Origin: Polynucleobacter sp. TUM22923 | GTDB lineage: Bacteria > Pseudomonadota > Gammaproteobacteria > Burkholderiales > Burkholderiaceae | Assembly (NCBI RefSeq): GCF_030295705.1 | Contig: NZ_AP027274.1 | Span: 930,001-994,000, forward strand | Length of the DNA stretch: 64,000 nt | Direction: 5' to 3' | Shown: in pieces, positions 37,298-45,532 of the stretch | How the letters are laid out: the number at the start of each line of letters is the position of its first letter | Numbering within the stretch: the first letter of the stretch is position 1 | Translations under genes and position numbers: made by a program | Notes under the pieces: model-generated | Told to the model about the DNA's origin: nothing | Databases searched by the model: none | The model's input: the letters and a program-made list of their open reading frames with translations, nothing else

Positions 37298-38424
37298 CTT
37301 CTAAAATTAGTAAAAGAAATATCAAATAATTGAGAGCCGGAATCGTAAAGAAATTCATCGGGTACATATGCCTCAGCCCTGAATAAGGTAAATTTTTCTA
37401 ACTCAAGTCGTTTGGTATTTAGCAAAATGCTTAGACCAAGAAATTCTGTTGAGCTATTACGCAACCCATAAAAACTCTCATTCTCAAAGTCAAGGAAGCC
37501 TGGTCTAAATTTAAAGATTAAACCTTGATTAGAGAGCAATGCAGAATAAGTTGCTGAACCATCAATTTCAGCTGGGTCATAAAATTTCACTGCATTTTCA
37601 TCTGAAAGGGGATGATTTTTTTTGATATTAAAAACATTGACGCGACTTGAAAAATTATCATCACGAGCCATCAGATAATCAGCTGATGCGGAAAGTGCTT
37701 TAGAAAAATTATCAGAACTAGGCGGATCTGTTATTGAAACGCCTGCAAATGCCTGCATTACCTTTGATTGATCCTCGCCATTAAGCTTATTAAAGTAGCC
37801 CAAAGCCTTAACCTGTGATGAAGGTATGAACAAAGGTGTGCCAATCATTTGCTTTTTATGCAACCATCTAATAGTAGAGTCTGGTGAAACGAAAAATATA
37901 CTTTCCTGCTGATATTCTTGCCCACGTATTGATCTAATTTGCTCTATCAAATAGGATGCGCAATTTAGATTAAATACAGAGTAGTGGTATTCATTTGAGC
38001 TTAAGACGGCTATATTTTTCTTAAAAGTAGTAAGCTCATCATCGGTGAAGGCTACTTCATAAACCCAAGAGCTTCTATTTTCTAGATCATGATCTCTTTT
38101 TTTGTAATCCAGCAGGCTAAATTTATAAAAACCTTTAGTTGTTCCAAATAGCGTTCCTAAATAATCTCCGACACCATTAATACTTCCAGTAAACTCAAAA
38201 GTAATGGCATTTGGCTCGGGAACTCTTTCATCATGAAAAACTAAATACACGTGCCCAAACATGGAGATTGGTGATTTAATATTTTGACCAACATAAACTA
38301 TGCTTAATCTTTTTTTGCCATCAACCTTATTCTGATAGTCGGATTCAACCCATTGTGCAAACGCGGAAGAATTGAAAAAGAAAATAATTGCGAGAATGAA
38401 TCTCTTCGTGGGGCCTAATTTCAA
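37294..38424 (-). pseudogene. DUF4105 (Lnb-like N-terminal) periplasmic protein, truncated by IS30
   Basis: 376 codons remain from a TTG start at 38424 to a stop contributed by the IS end. A signal peptide (RFILAIIFFFNSSAFA) is followed by a DUF4105 domain with SMFGHVYLVF, and VFNLNCASYLIEQI, which carries the Cys of this NlpC/P60-like fold. The last four codons come from the target duplication and the element. The ancestral protein had about 120 more residues, now at 35869-36239. The TTG start lies one base after the stop of an upstream open stretch (38426-38674), so it may have been translationally coupled. Function is unknown; homologues are envelope proteins. Confidence 0.85.
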
Positions 38425-38425
38425 A

Positions 38426-38674
38426 TTACAAACTCTGACTAGTCATGCACGCAAAGTCTTCCATACTTGAGGATCTTTTAAGCAATGATCGTAACTCTAT
38501 TATCCAAGCTGCGTACGTTAACGTTTTTTCGAAGTTAAAGTTTTTATATATAGCAAGCGATATTTTGCCCGTTCCTCGATGCAACTCCTCTATTAATTCC
38601 GAAGTATTTTGAAGTACTATCAGATTGATACGAGGAGTGCAAAGGTCACTTGCTAGGGTTACTTTTTTACTAAG
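38426..38674 (-). other. Open stretch without ATG between the lipoprotein and DUF4105 genes
   Basis: An 83-codon minus-strand frame runs from just after the lipoprotein gene to a TAA one base before the DUF4105 start. It has a plausible composition (NLIVLQNTSELIEELHRG; ISLAIYKNFNFEKTLTYAAW) but no ATG or GTG near its start. A TTG at 38584, directly preceded by GAGGAG, would give 52 residues. It may be a small real gene or a remnant. Confidence 0.3.
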
Positions 38675-39027
38675 TCAATTTGTATTGAGTTTGGTGAGTA
38701 CTTATACATACTTCCAGTTGCAGCATCTGTAGTTGATCCAAAAAAGCCACCAGAAATAATGTTTCCCCAAAAAATTGGCTCGAACGTAGTGCCAAGAGTA
38801 ACAGTCTTAGGAATAAATCCATCCTTACTTACCGTAACAGTTGTTGCGTCACCCCTAACTACTGGGCCCGTATATGGGGTTTTGCCAATATTCAAACCAT
38901 TGACAGCAATATTTGCATCAATAATGTTCGAATTAATCGATACTTGTTCAGTTTTTCCATTAATGATCGTAGAGCATCCAGTTGTTACCAGAGCCAAAAC
39001 TGTAAATAAAAGTGCTAAATATTTCAT
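38659..39027 (-). CDS. Small PEGA-like lipoprotein
   Basis: 122 residues with a lipoprotein signal peptide: LLFTVLALVTTGC, Cys18 being the lipidated residue, followed by STIINGKTEQVSI. The middle (INGLNIGKTPYTG-like block, then VTVSKDGFIPKTVTL) resembles a PEGA domain, a small beta-sandwich found in surface proteins. A short hydrophobic stretch (FWGNIISGGFFGS) is near the end. It faces the same way as the DUF4105 gene and probably belongs to the same accessory segment. Function unknown. Confidence 0.75.
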   Translation of the reverse strand: MKYLALLFTVLALVTTGCSTIINGKTEQVSINSNIIDANIAVNGLNIGKTPYTGPVVRGDATTVTVSKDGFIPKTVTLGTTFEPIFWGNIISGGFFGSTTDAATGSMYKYSPNSIQIDLVKK

Positions 39028-39368
39028 ATGGTTTCCAATCGAGAGAATTTATGTAAATCAAACTAATTAATTTCCCCACCCTATCCTAATGCCAAGTAAC
39101 AGGCTAAGCTGGGAATAGTTAAAAAGGGAAAAACACATTCTATTTTAAATATATGATTTTTATAATTAGCTTAAGGGCTAATAACGCCAGGGGCATCAAC
39201 AAAGTTACCTGGATGGAAAATTATTAGAATTTACGCACTAATTTACGCCCCTATAACCATGTAACCCCCTGATCTAAGCGGCTTTAGACTTATTTACGTG
39301 GGGCTTGGGCACCAAACATGCTGCCTAAGATCTATATGGGGACTTTAGGGTCCTTTTTCAATAGATAC
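39028..39368. other. Gene-free AT-rich gap at the right edge of the accessory segment
   Basis: No convincing open frame lies here. It contains three copies of ATTTACG (39229, 39241, 39292) and TGGGCACCA at 39306-39314, which repeats the last nine bases of the tRNA-Leu gene in the same orientation. That could be the trace of an attachment site of a lost tRNA-targeting element. The promoter of the lipoprotein gene should also be here. Confidence 0.35.
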
Positions 39369-39866
39369 TTAGGCTTCCATCGTTCGATGCAGAATCTTTG
39401 GCTTCATCTCAGTCCAGAGTGCCTCAAACTCCTCCGCTTGATCCTCCGAAAGCTGCAATGGCTTAAATAGGCCACCAAAGAAGATTGTTCTCTTGGGAGC
39501 TAAAGTCTTCTCAAACTCAGTCAGTCCAACCGGTCTATCCTCAAGATCTCGCATTAATTCAGCGGAGCACACGATCGCCTCTTCATCGTCGTGATCAATC
39601 ACGGCAAATTCGATTAATTGCTGCGATTTTTCCAAAATAACGAGCGTACCCCTGGCATAACAAACCGCTTCATGCTCTTGAACAATATAGGTTAAAAATT
39701 GGTTTTCCTTCTCAACTTCCATCTGTAAGTCGTCAACGAAGAAGAGGTATTGACCACCCTCGCTATTTACCAGAGTGAATACTTTTGGAATGACACCATG
39801 CCCTAAGGCAAGGTTTCGGTAATAGGAGGAAATTTCAACAGCGAGGTTTTCAGAGAAAAGGTGCAT
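39369..39866 (-). CDS. Hypothetical protein, 165 residues
   Basis: I do not recognise this protein. It is acidic, without signal peptide or membrane helix. It has a patterned N-terminal half (HGVIPKVFTLVNSEGGQYLF, VDDLQMEVEKENQFLTYIV) and a C-terminal half ending FEKTLAPKRTIFFGGLFKPL then a Glu-rich helix. Composition matches the surrounding chromosomal genes rather than the decayed segment beside it, and it lies 38 nt downstream of the dienelactone hydrolase gene on the same strand, so the two may be co-transcribed. Confidence 0.7.
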   Translation of the reverse strand: MHLFSENLAVEISSYYRNLALGHGVIPKVFTLVNSEGGQYLFFVDDLQMEVEKENQFLTYIVQEHEAVCYARGTLVILEKSQQLIEFAVIDHDDEEAIVCSAELMRDLEDRPVGLTEFEKTLAPKRTIFFGGLFKPLQLSEDQAEEFEALWTEMKPKILHRTMEA

Positions 39867-39904
39867 AAGATGAGTAAAAAAAATAGGATTGAAAGCGGCA
39901 ATGA

Positions 39905-40591
39905 CTAGTTACTTAAATTTTTCTTGAGGAAATCTATTGAGCGATCCCAAGCTAAATTGGCATCTTCAGAATTGTATTCAAGTGGGGGCAAATTTCTAGC
40001 GCTAGATTTTGGGTTGGCAAAAGCATGCTTTGCATCGTAACGCTGGAAATCGTAATCCACATGAGAAAGCTTCAGTTTTTCTTCAAGCTGATCCACGCCA
40101 GCTATATTAAAAAAATCATCGTGAAGCGCCCAGTGTGCCAACATCGGCTTTTTAATAGCGCTAGCATCCACGTACTCTAGTGGAGGATAGCCATACCAGA
40201 CAACTGTTCCATCGCATTCTGGCACCAAACCAGCTGCTAATACTGTTAGGGCACCACCCATACAAAAACCAGTAACCGCTACCTTAGCGCTACCGCTGGC
40301 TTTGAGATATTGAACTGCACCGCGAATATCCTGACTGGCAGCATCACCAAAATTGAGGTCATTCATTAAGTGCTCAGCCTCATGTGTTTCGAGCGCTAAC
40401 TTTCCGCGATATAAGTCAGGCACTAATGCTCTGTAACCAGCTTTTGCTAAACGATCTGCAATATCTTTGATCTCTTGATCTAAACCCCACCACTCCTGAA
40501 TGACAACAACACCGGGGGCGTTAGTGCCATCACTAGGCTCGACTAAATACGCCTCGACAGTTTTACCATCAGGCCTTTCAAAAGTAATCAT
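39905..40591 (-). CDS. Dienelactone hydrolase family protein
   Basis: 228-residue alpha/beta hydrolase. The nucleophile motif is GFCMGG (Cys), a catalytic His lies in DAKHAFANP, and an Asp is expected in the ALHDDFF loop. The N-terminal VVVIQEWWGLDQEI block is typical of the family. Classical members open dienelactones in chlorocatechol degradation; this one has no catabolic neighbours, so the substrate is unknown. It is cytoplasmic, with no signal peptide. Confidence 0.9.
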   Translation of the reverse strand: MITFERPDGKTVEAYLVEPSDGTNAPGVVVIQEWWGLDQEIKDIADRLAKAGYRALVPDLYRGKLALETHEAEHLMNDLNFGDAASQDIRGAVQYLKASGSAKVAVTGFCMGGALTVLAAGLVPECDGTVVWYGYPPLEYVDASAIKKPMLAHWALHDDFFNIAGVDQLEEKLKLSHVDYDFQRYDAKHAFANPKSSARNLPPLEYNSEDANLAWDRSIDFLKKNLSN

Positions 40592-40669
40592 GATGTTTTC
40601 TTTTCTCTTTTATTATTTTTCAATTTATACGAATATAAATCAATTGGATTTAGAAGATTTGGCAGAGCT

Positions 40670-41968
40670 TCATTGGGGAGTTCCTTGGGGAGTTCCTTGG
40701 GGATTTTTATGGGGATCGCTGTGAATATATCCGACCAGCCAAAAAGTTAACAGGCCGCACAATGCAGCGCCATAACCCACTAAGTTGTAATGCTCCATCT
40801 TTCCATCTACCCCAATAGTCACAACTACGCCCGCGATGACAGAGGCAACACCCGAGGCGAACATCTGCACGGAGCCAACCAGACTCATAAAAGTGCCTCT
40901 CGTGCGCGGCTCAACAACTTGACTCACAATCGCCATCACAGGAATCATTCTGCCAGAGATCAAAATGAAAAATGCCGTCTGATTGATTAATACAATCCAC
41001 AGTGGAACTTGGGGTAAGTTAGTCGTGATTAGTAAAGGTATCAAACTAATGATCGCTAAATACTTAAACACCGTTACCTTACCGAATTTATCGGCTAAGT
41101 GACCGATATATCGAGAGCTAATCAGGGTGGCAATGCCTCCACAGAGATATACCAAGGATATATAGGAATTATCGATGCCGACGTTTGCTGTTAAATACAA
41201 GGCGATGTAGGGAATAACCGAGAAGCCGGTGATCATAATTAATGCCATAAAGACAAAGGCACGTAGATGCTGATGCGCAAAAAATATATCCATAATTTGA
41301 CGCAGTCTTGAACCCTCATAAACATGGCCCAGATGCCCTGATATTTTAGGAATATTGCGATAAGCCAAATACAAAATAAAACTCGAAATCAAACCAATAA
41401 AAAAGAATGGTGCCCGCCACCCAAGTGAAGGAATATGGTTGGCCAACATTAAACTGAGGGGAACCCCGGCAACTGTAGAGACTGAAAATGCCGCCATGAC
41501 CGTACCCAGCGCTTTACCTCTTCGCTCAAACGGAATGGCATCAGCAACAATAGTCTGCACCAATGAGCCCAAAATGCCACCGAACGCACCGGCACATGCC
41601 CGGGCAATAAATAAGGAATGGTAGTCTGGTGCAATGCCGCAAATCAGTGTTGCAATAATGAAGCATGCGTACAAACTTAACAATAAGACTCTACGCTCAA
41701 AACGATCAATAAAGTAAGTGGCGAAAATGCCCGCTAAAGCTGCGGCGAAAGTGTAAGACGAAAGCAACAGGCCAAACTGATGCGTATTGATGTTGAGTTC
41801 CCGAATAAAGTCAGGACCCAAAGGCATCATGATCATAAAATCCAAAATGTGAGTAAATTGGATTCCAGCCAAAGAAAGTAAGAAAAAACGCTCTTTTTTC
41901 TTGGCTACTGCGCTCTGTTGCTCAATCAATAGGTTCTTTAGTGGAAATGATGGTTGCTCTATTATCAA
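40670..41968 (-). CDS. MFS transporter, DHA1-type
   Basis: About 430 residues with twelve predicted membrane helices. The first, LAGIQFTHILDFMIMMPLGP, and the motif DRFERR between helices 2 and 3 are typical of drug:H+ antiporters related to AraJ/CmlA. The reading begins at a TTG (41968); other TTG codons follow within 14 residues and none has a good ribosome binding site, so the start is uncertain. The C-terminus carries GTPQ repeats encoded by a 12-bp tandem repeat (40673-40697). The substrate is unknown. Confidence 0.88.
   Translation of the reverse strand: MIIEQPSFPLKNLLIEQQSAVAKKKERFFLLSLAGIQFTHILDFMIMMPLGPDFIRELNINTHQFGLLLSSYTFAAALAGIFATYFIDRFERRVLLLSLYACFIIATLICGIAPDYHSLFIARACAGAFGGILGSLVQTIVADAIPFERRGKALGTVMAAFSVSTVAGVPLSLMLANHIPSLGWRAPFFFIGLISSFILYLAYRNIPKISGHLGHVYEGSRLRQIMDIFFAHQHLRAFVFMALIMITGFSVIPYIALYLTANVGIDNSYISLVYLCGGIATLISSRYIGHLADKFGKVTVFKYLAIISLIPLLITTNLPQVPLWIVLINQTAFFILISGRMIPVMAIVSQVVEPRTRGTFMSLVGSVQMFASGVASVIAGVVVTIGVDGKMEHYNLVGYGAALCGLLTFWLVGYIHSDPHKNPQGTPQGTPQ
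40673..40706. repeat. 12-bp tandem repeat at the 3' end of the MFS gene
   Basis: TTGGGGAGTTCC occurs twice in succession (40673-40684 and 40685-40696), followed by a partial third copy. On the minus strand each unit encodes GTPQ, just before the stop codon. Confidence 0.85.
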
Positions 41969-42018
41969 CCTTTAGCCCGTAAAAATCTTTGACTAAAAAA
42001 TTGAGCTAAAACAACCTT

Positions 42019-42513
42019 ATGAATCTGACAGACTTAAATTTTCCCATCCTAAACTTTCCATATTTGCACCTATTCAGGGACATTGGCTTTGGGCTTATAG
42101 GTCTCATCCTTATTTTATTTTTTCATGGATTATGTATTATTCGAGTGTCAATGCGGTTTGAGCGGCGCTCGCAGGCTAACTTGAAGCAAAACCAATATAA
42201 CCGCGTGTTTCTGCACTTTTACATTGCATTTATTCTGATTGCCTTGATTCACATGAGTGAGATTTTTATTTGGACAATGCTCATTCAGCGTTTCAACCTC
42301 ATTGCCGACCCTATTGATACCATTATTTTTGTAGGAAGCTGCTACACCACAGTAGGCTTTGCTTCTGACATCTTGCCCCAAGGATGGAAAAGCGTTGCCT
42401 TTTTCATCTCTTTTTCTGGCCTCTTTACCTTGGCCTGGACCACAGCAATGATGATTGGCATGATTGCCTGCTACAAAGAGGCTTGGACCAGAAAATACGC
42501 TGCTAGTAGCTAA
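42019..42513 (+). CDS. Small two-helix potassium-channel-like membrane protein
   Basis: 164 residues. A first helix (GFGLIGLILILFFHGLCII), a second (FYIAFILIALIHMSEIFIW) and a third (VAFFISFSGLFTLAWTTAMM) surround a pore-like segment GSCYTTVGFASD. This resembles the Ion_trans_2 pore loop, but the selectivity filter reads TTVGFA in place of TVGYG. It may be an ion channel with altered selectivity or a distant relative of other function. It starts 50 bp from the divergent MFS gene. Confidence 0.7.
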   Translation: MNLTDLNFPILNFPYLHLFRDIGFGLIGLILILFFHGLCIIRVSMRFERRSQANLKQNQYNRVFLHFYIAFILIALIHMSEIFIWTMLIQRFNLIADPIDTIIFVGSCYTTVGFASDILPQGWKSVAFFISFSGLFTLAWTTAMMIGMIACYKEAWTRKYAASS

Positions 42514-42517
42514 TCTA

Positions 42518-42567
42518 GGGTTTACCCTTGACATTGATGATTTTGGTGATATATTAGGGGTTAACCC
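42518..42567 (+). promoter_or_regulatory. Promoter bracketed by twin palindromes, upstream of the 51-residue gene
   Basis: TTGACA (42528-42533), 16 bp, TATATT (42550-42555) form a strong sigma-70 promoter. GGGTTTACCC (42518-42527) abuts the -35 box and GGGTTAACCC (42558-42567) covers the expected start site. Their centres are exactly 40 bp apart, about four helical turns, as expected for cooperative repressor binding. Confidence 0.6.
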
Positions 42568-42581
42568 TTAAGGAGCCCATC

Positions 42582-42737
42582 ATGGCATCGAGTAACCCAG
42601 CGTTTTACCAGGCATCGACAGCTTCAAGCTTTATGCCAATATTTGCATTAAAAAATATTCTTACTATTTTGACCCAATCCTTTGCGGAAGCAAAAGTAAT
42701 GGAGCAGAAAACCCGCAGAACTAGCGGCAACTGGTAA
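42582..42737 (+). CDS. Small protein, 51 residues, function unknown
   Basis: A complete short frame starting MASSNPAFYQASTASSFMPI and ending RRTSGNW. AAGGAG lies at 42570-42575, seven bases before the ATG, and a strong promoter stands 27 bp further upstream, so it is very likely expressed. The middle (IFALKNILTILTQSF) is a hydrophobic or amphipathic helix; the end is basic. I do not recognise a family. Tight control is suggested by the two palindromes around its promoter. Confidence 0.7.
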   Translation: MASSNPAFYQASTASSFMPIFALKNILTILTQSFAEAKVMEQKTRRTSGNW

Positions 42738-42753
42738 CAGTAAATTGATGATG

Positions 42754-42805
42754 AGCATTAATTACCTTTTACATAACAAAAAAACTGTTTCTAGTAATTA
42801 ATGCT
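42754..42805. repeat. 12-bp perfect inverted repeat at the end of pyk
   Basis: AGCATTAATTAC (42754-42765) and GTAATTAATGCT (42794-42805) are perfect inverted copies with a 28-nt loop containing A7. The right arm overlaps the pyk stop codon. It may end transcripts from both sides or stabilise the pyk mRNA 3' end. Confidence 0.5.
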
Positions 42806-44213
42806 TCAATTCAGCAATTTTCAATAGATTAGTAGATCCTGGTTTTCCAAAAGGAATGCCAGCGCTAATAGCAATCTTTTTCTTGGGCTTAAATCCCATC
42901 GCAAGACAAGTATCAATTGCAAGACTTTCCATCTCTACAATATTAGTAGACTCTGCACCAATCACTGAATGAACACCCCAAACCATACATAGCCTTCTGG
43001 CTGTACTGATGTTGGGCGTTATGCTTACAATGTTAATGTCGGGTCTCTGCCTTGCAGCTCTGAGTGTTGTATACCCACCGCTAGTATAAGTAACAATCGC
43101 AACAGCCTTGATAGCCTTTGAAACATCACGCAATGCGCCACATATTGCATCAGCCTCATTGGTAAAAGTCCCCCTTAAATTATAAGCATCACTAAGATTG
43201 GCCTTATCAAATGCAGGATCTTGCTCCACTTCAATAATAATTTTATCCATCATTGCCACTGCTTCAACTGGATATTTCCCACTTGCAGATTCAGCAGATA
43301 ACATTACCGCATCAGCACCATCATAAATAGCATGCGCAACATCAGATGCTTCTGCTCGAGTAGGTATGGGAGTGGAAATCATAGATTCCAGCATTTGAGT
43401 TGCAACAACTACTGGACGACCATAAAGTTTAGAAATTGCAATAATATTTTTTTGAGCCTGAGGCACTTTCTCAGGAGGCAATTCAACCCCCAAATCTCCC
43501 CGTGCCACCATCACCCCATCAGATGCTTGAATGATCTCACTCAAGCTCTTCAAGGCTGCAGGCTTCTCTAACTTTGACATGATCCAAGCTCTACCTCGGA
43601 TTAAATGTTGCGCCTCTAAAATGTCCTCAACCCGCTGAACAAATGAGAGAGCCACCCAGTCAACTCCTAAAGAAAGTGCAAACTCTAAATCTACCTTATC
43701 CTTAGCAGTAAGTGCTTTAATTGGCAAAATAGCATCGGGTACATTTACCCCCTTTCGGTTTGATATCACTCCACCAATCACTACTTCTGTTTTAATTTCA
43801 GTCTTGGTTGATCCTGTTACTTTTAGACGAATTTTTCCGTCATCAATGAGAAGATTTTGTCCTTTTTTAACCACTTTAAATAACTCTGGATGAGGAAGAA
43901 ATACTCTTTGAGAGTTGCCCAGACTATTTTTAGAATCTAATATAAATGACTGACCTTCTTTTAGCGTGACAGAGCCCTGCGTAAAAGTACCCACCCTTAG
44001 TTTTGGACCCTGAAGATCCGCCAAGATTGCTAAGGGTTTCTTTAGCTTCTGTTCAACCTTACGAATTGTTTGATAACGTAATTGATGATCTTCATGCGTG
44101 CCATGGCTAAAATTCAGTCGAAATACATCGGCACCAGCAATTACCAGATTTTCAATTTCCTTGGCTGAACTGCTCGATGGGCCTAAGGTTGCTACTATTT
44201 TTGCTTTTCGCAT
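42798..44213 (-). CDS. pyk: Pyruvate kinase
   Basis: 471 residues; converts phosphoenolpyruvate and ADP to pyruvate and ATP. MRKAKIVATLGPSS, the substrate-binding FRLNFSHGTHEDH, and the catalytic block IMSKLEKPAAL then GVMVARGDLGVELP are complete. It overlaps the glycerate kinase gene by 19 nt and is the last gene of the glyoxylate operon, where it takes carbon from glycerate (via phosphoglycerate and PEP) to pyruvate. A pyruvate kinase inside the gcl operon is common in Burkholderiales. Confidence 0.97.
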   Translation of the reverse strand: MRKAKIVATLGPSSSSAKEIENLVIAGADVFRLNFSHGTHEDHQLRYQTIRKVEQKLKKPLAILADLQGPKLRVGTFTQGSVTLKEGQSFILDSKNSLGNSQRVFLPHPELFKVVKKGQNLLIDDGKIRLKVTGSTKTEIKTEVVIGGVISNRKGVNVPDAILPIKALTAKDKVDLEFALSLGVDWVALSFVQRVEDILEAQHLIRGRAWIMSKLEKPAALKSLSEIIQASDGVMVARGDLGVELPPEKVPQAQKNIIAISKLYGRPVVVATQMLESMISTPIPTRAEASDVAHAIYDGADAVMLSAESASGKYPVEAVAMMDKIIIEVEQDPAFDKANLSDAYNLRGTFTNEADAICGALRDVSKAIKAVAIVTYTSGGYTTLRAARQRPDINIVSITPNISTARRLCMVWGVHSVIGAESTNIVEMESLAIDTCLAMGFKPKKKIAISAGIPFGKPGSTNLLKIAELKH

Positions 44214-45520
44214 ACTTCACTTTCTAAAATTAATATTGCTCTAAAGTCGTTAACATTTGTTCTAGTCGGGCCAGTTTTGATAAGCGATTTGATATTTTCA
44301 AAGTAGCTATAAGCATCATTGCGTGCCATGAAATCTTTGATAGACATGCCCTTTTCAATACCTAAATCAATCGTTTCTGGGGTGGTAATAGCGCCGGCAT
44401 TATCCTCGGAGCCATCAATACCATCAGTATCTGCTGCTAAGGCATAAATACCCTTACTTCCATTGAGGGTCTCGGTAAGACTTAAAAGGAACTCAGCATT
44501 GCGACCACCCCTGCCATTCCCCCTTACAGTGACTGTAGTCTCGCCTCCACTTAATAAAAGCAAGGGTTTAGTAAAGCCTCCCTGATCAATCTGAGAAAAA
44601 CCTAGTGCAATGGCACCCAACACCTTCCCTACTTCACTAGCCTCTCCCTCCATACAATCTGAAAGAATGACCGTATTAAGCCCCCGCTCTTGAGCAAATG
44701 ACTTAACTGCTTGTAGGGATTGCTGTGCCGTACCCATAACAATGGGTTTAGACACATCATTAAAAATAGGATTTGTTTTTTTAGGCGTCTCTAGATCACC
44801 TTTTTTAAGGCGCTCGAGTACTACTGCTGGTGCCTTAATTTGATACTTATTAATAATCTCCAAGGCATCATCGCAACTGGTTTCGTCTGGCAAGGTAGGC
44901 CCACTTGCAATAATGCTAGGATCATCGCCCGGTACATCAGAAACAACAAAAGTGATGACTTTTGCTGGGTAGCAAAACTGGGCTAAACGTCCACCTTTAA
45001 TCTTAGATAAGTGCTTTCGAACGCAATTAATTTCAGAGATTGAGGCCCCAGATGAAAGTAACTGTTTATTCACTGCTTTTTTTTCAATGAGACTGATGCC
45101 ATCAGCAGGAACTGCTAACAAGGCAGAGTCACCTCCAGAAATTAAACAAACCACCAAATCATCTGAAGTTAGTCCGGATACTTTTTGAATAATCAGATGA
45201 GCAGCATTCTCACCAGCCTCATCAGGAACTGGATGGGACGCCTCAATTACTTCGATTTTTTCACAATCTAAGCCATGACCGTAGCGAGTAATGACGAGCC
45301 CCGAAATTTTTTGATATTCACTATTAGGCCAAAACGATTTAGCAGCTCGCTCAAAAGACAGAGCCATCGATGCTGCCGCCTTTCCTGCGCCAACAACAAC
45401 AATTCTTCCGCTTGGAGGAATAGGAAAAAAGTCCTTAAATTTTAAAAAATCTGGACTGGCCGCCTCAACAGCCACAGCAAAGAGCTCTTTTAAAATCTCC
45501 TCAGCTGAGCTTGCATTCAT
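44195..45520 (-). CDS. ttuD: Glycerate 2-kinase, MOFRL family
   Basis: 441 residues. The N-terminal part has VVVGAGKAAASMALSFE; the centre has VCLISGGDSALL and the C-terminal MOFRL domain has LLSGGETTVTVRGNGRGGRN followed by ALAADTDGIDGSEDNAGA. It phosphorylates glycerate to 2-phosphoglycerate. Upstream glxR ends 12 nt before it, and pyk overlaps its end, consistent with one operon turning glyoxylate into pyruvate. Confidence 0.94.
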   Translation of the reverse strand: MNASSAEEILKELFAVAVEAASPDFLKFKDFFPIPPSGRIVVVGAGKAAASMALSFERAAKSFWPNSEYQKISGLVITRYGHGLDCEKIEVIEASHPVPDEAGENAAHLIIQKVSGLTSDDLVVCLISGGDSALLAVPADGISLIEKKAVNKQLLSSGASISEINCVRKHLSKIKGGRLAQFCYPAKVITFVVSDVPGDDPSIIASGPTLPDETSCDDALEIINKYQIKAPAVVLERLKKGDLETPKKTNPIFNDVSKPIVMGTAQQSLQAVKSFAQERGLNTVILSDCMEGEASEVGKVLGAIALGFSQIDQGGFTKPLLLLSGGETTVTVRGNGRGGRNAEFLLSLTETLNGSKGIYALAADTDGIDGSEDNAGAITTPETIDLGIEKGMSIKDFMARNDAYSYFENIKSLIKTGPTRTNVNDFRAILILESEVCEKQK

Positions 45521-45532
45521 TTAGGCTGAATA

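Noticed and set aside
39229..39298. Short CRISPR-like repeats (ATTTACG three times)
   Set aside because: The repeats are only 7-8 bp, unevenly spaced, with no spacers of constant length and no cas genes. I saw no CRISPR array in the window.
42148..42534. 128-codon minus-strand frame opposite the channel-like gene
   Set aside because: The opposite frame has clear membrane helices and a pore motif; this one has no family features and lies over the promoter of the 51-residue gene.
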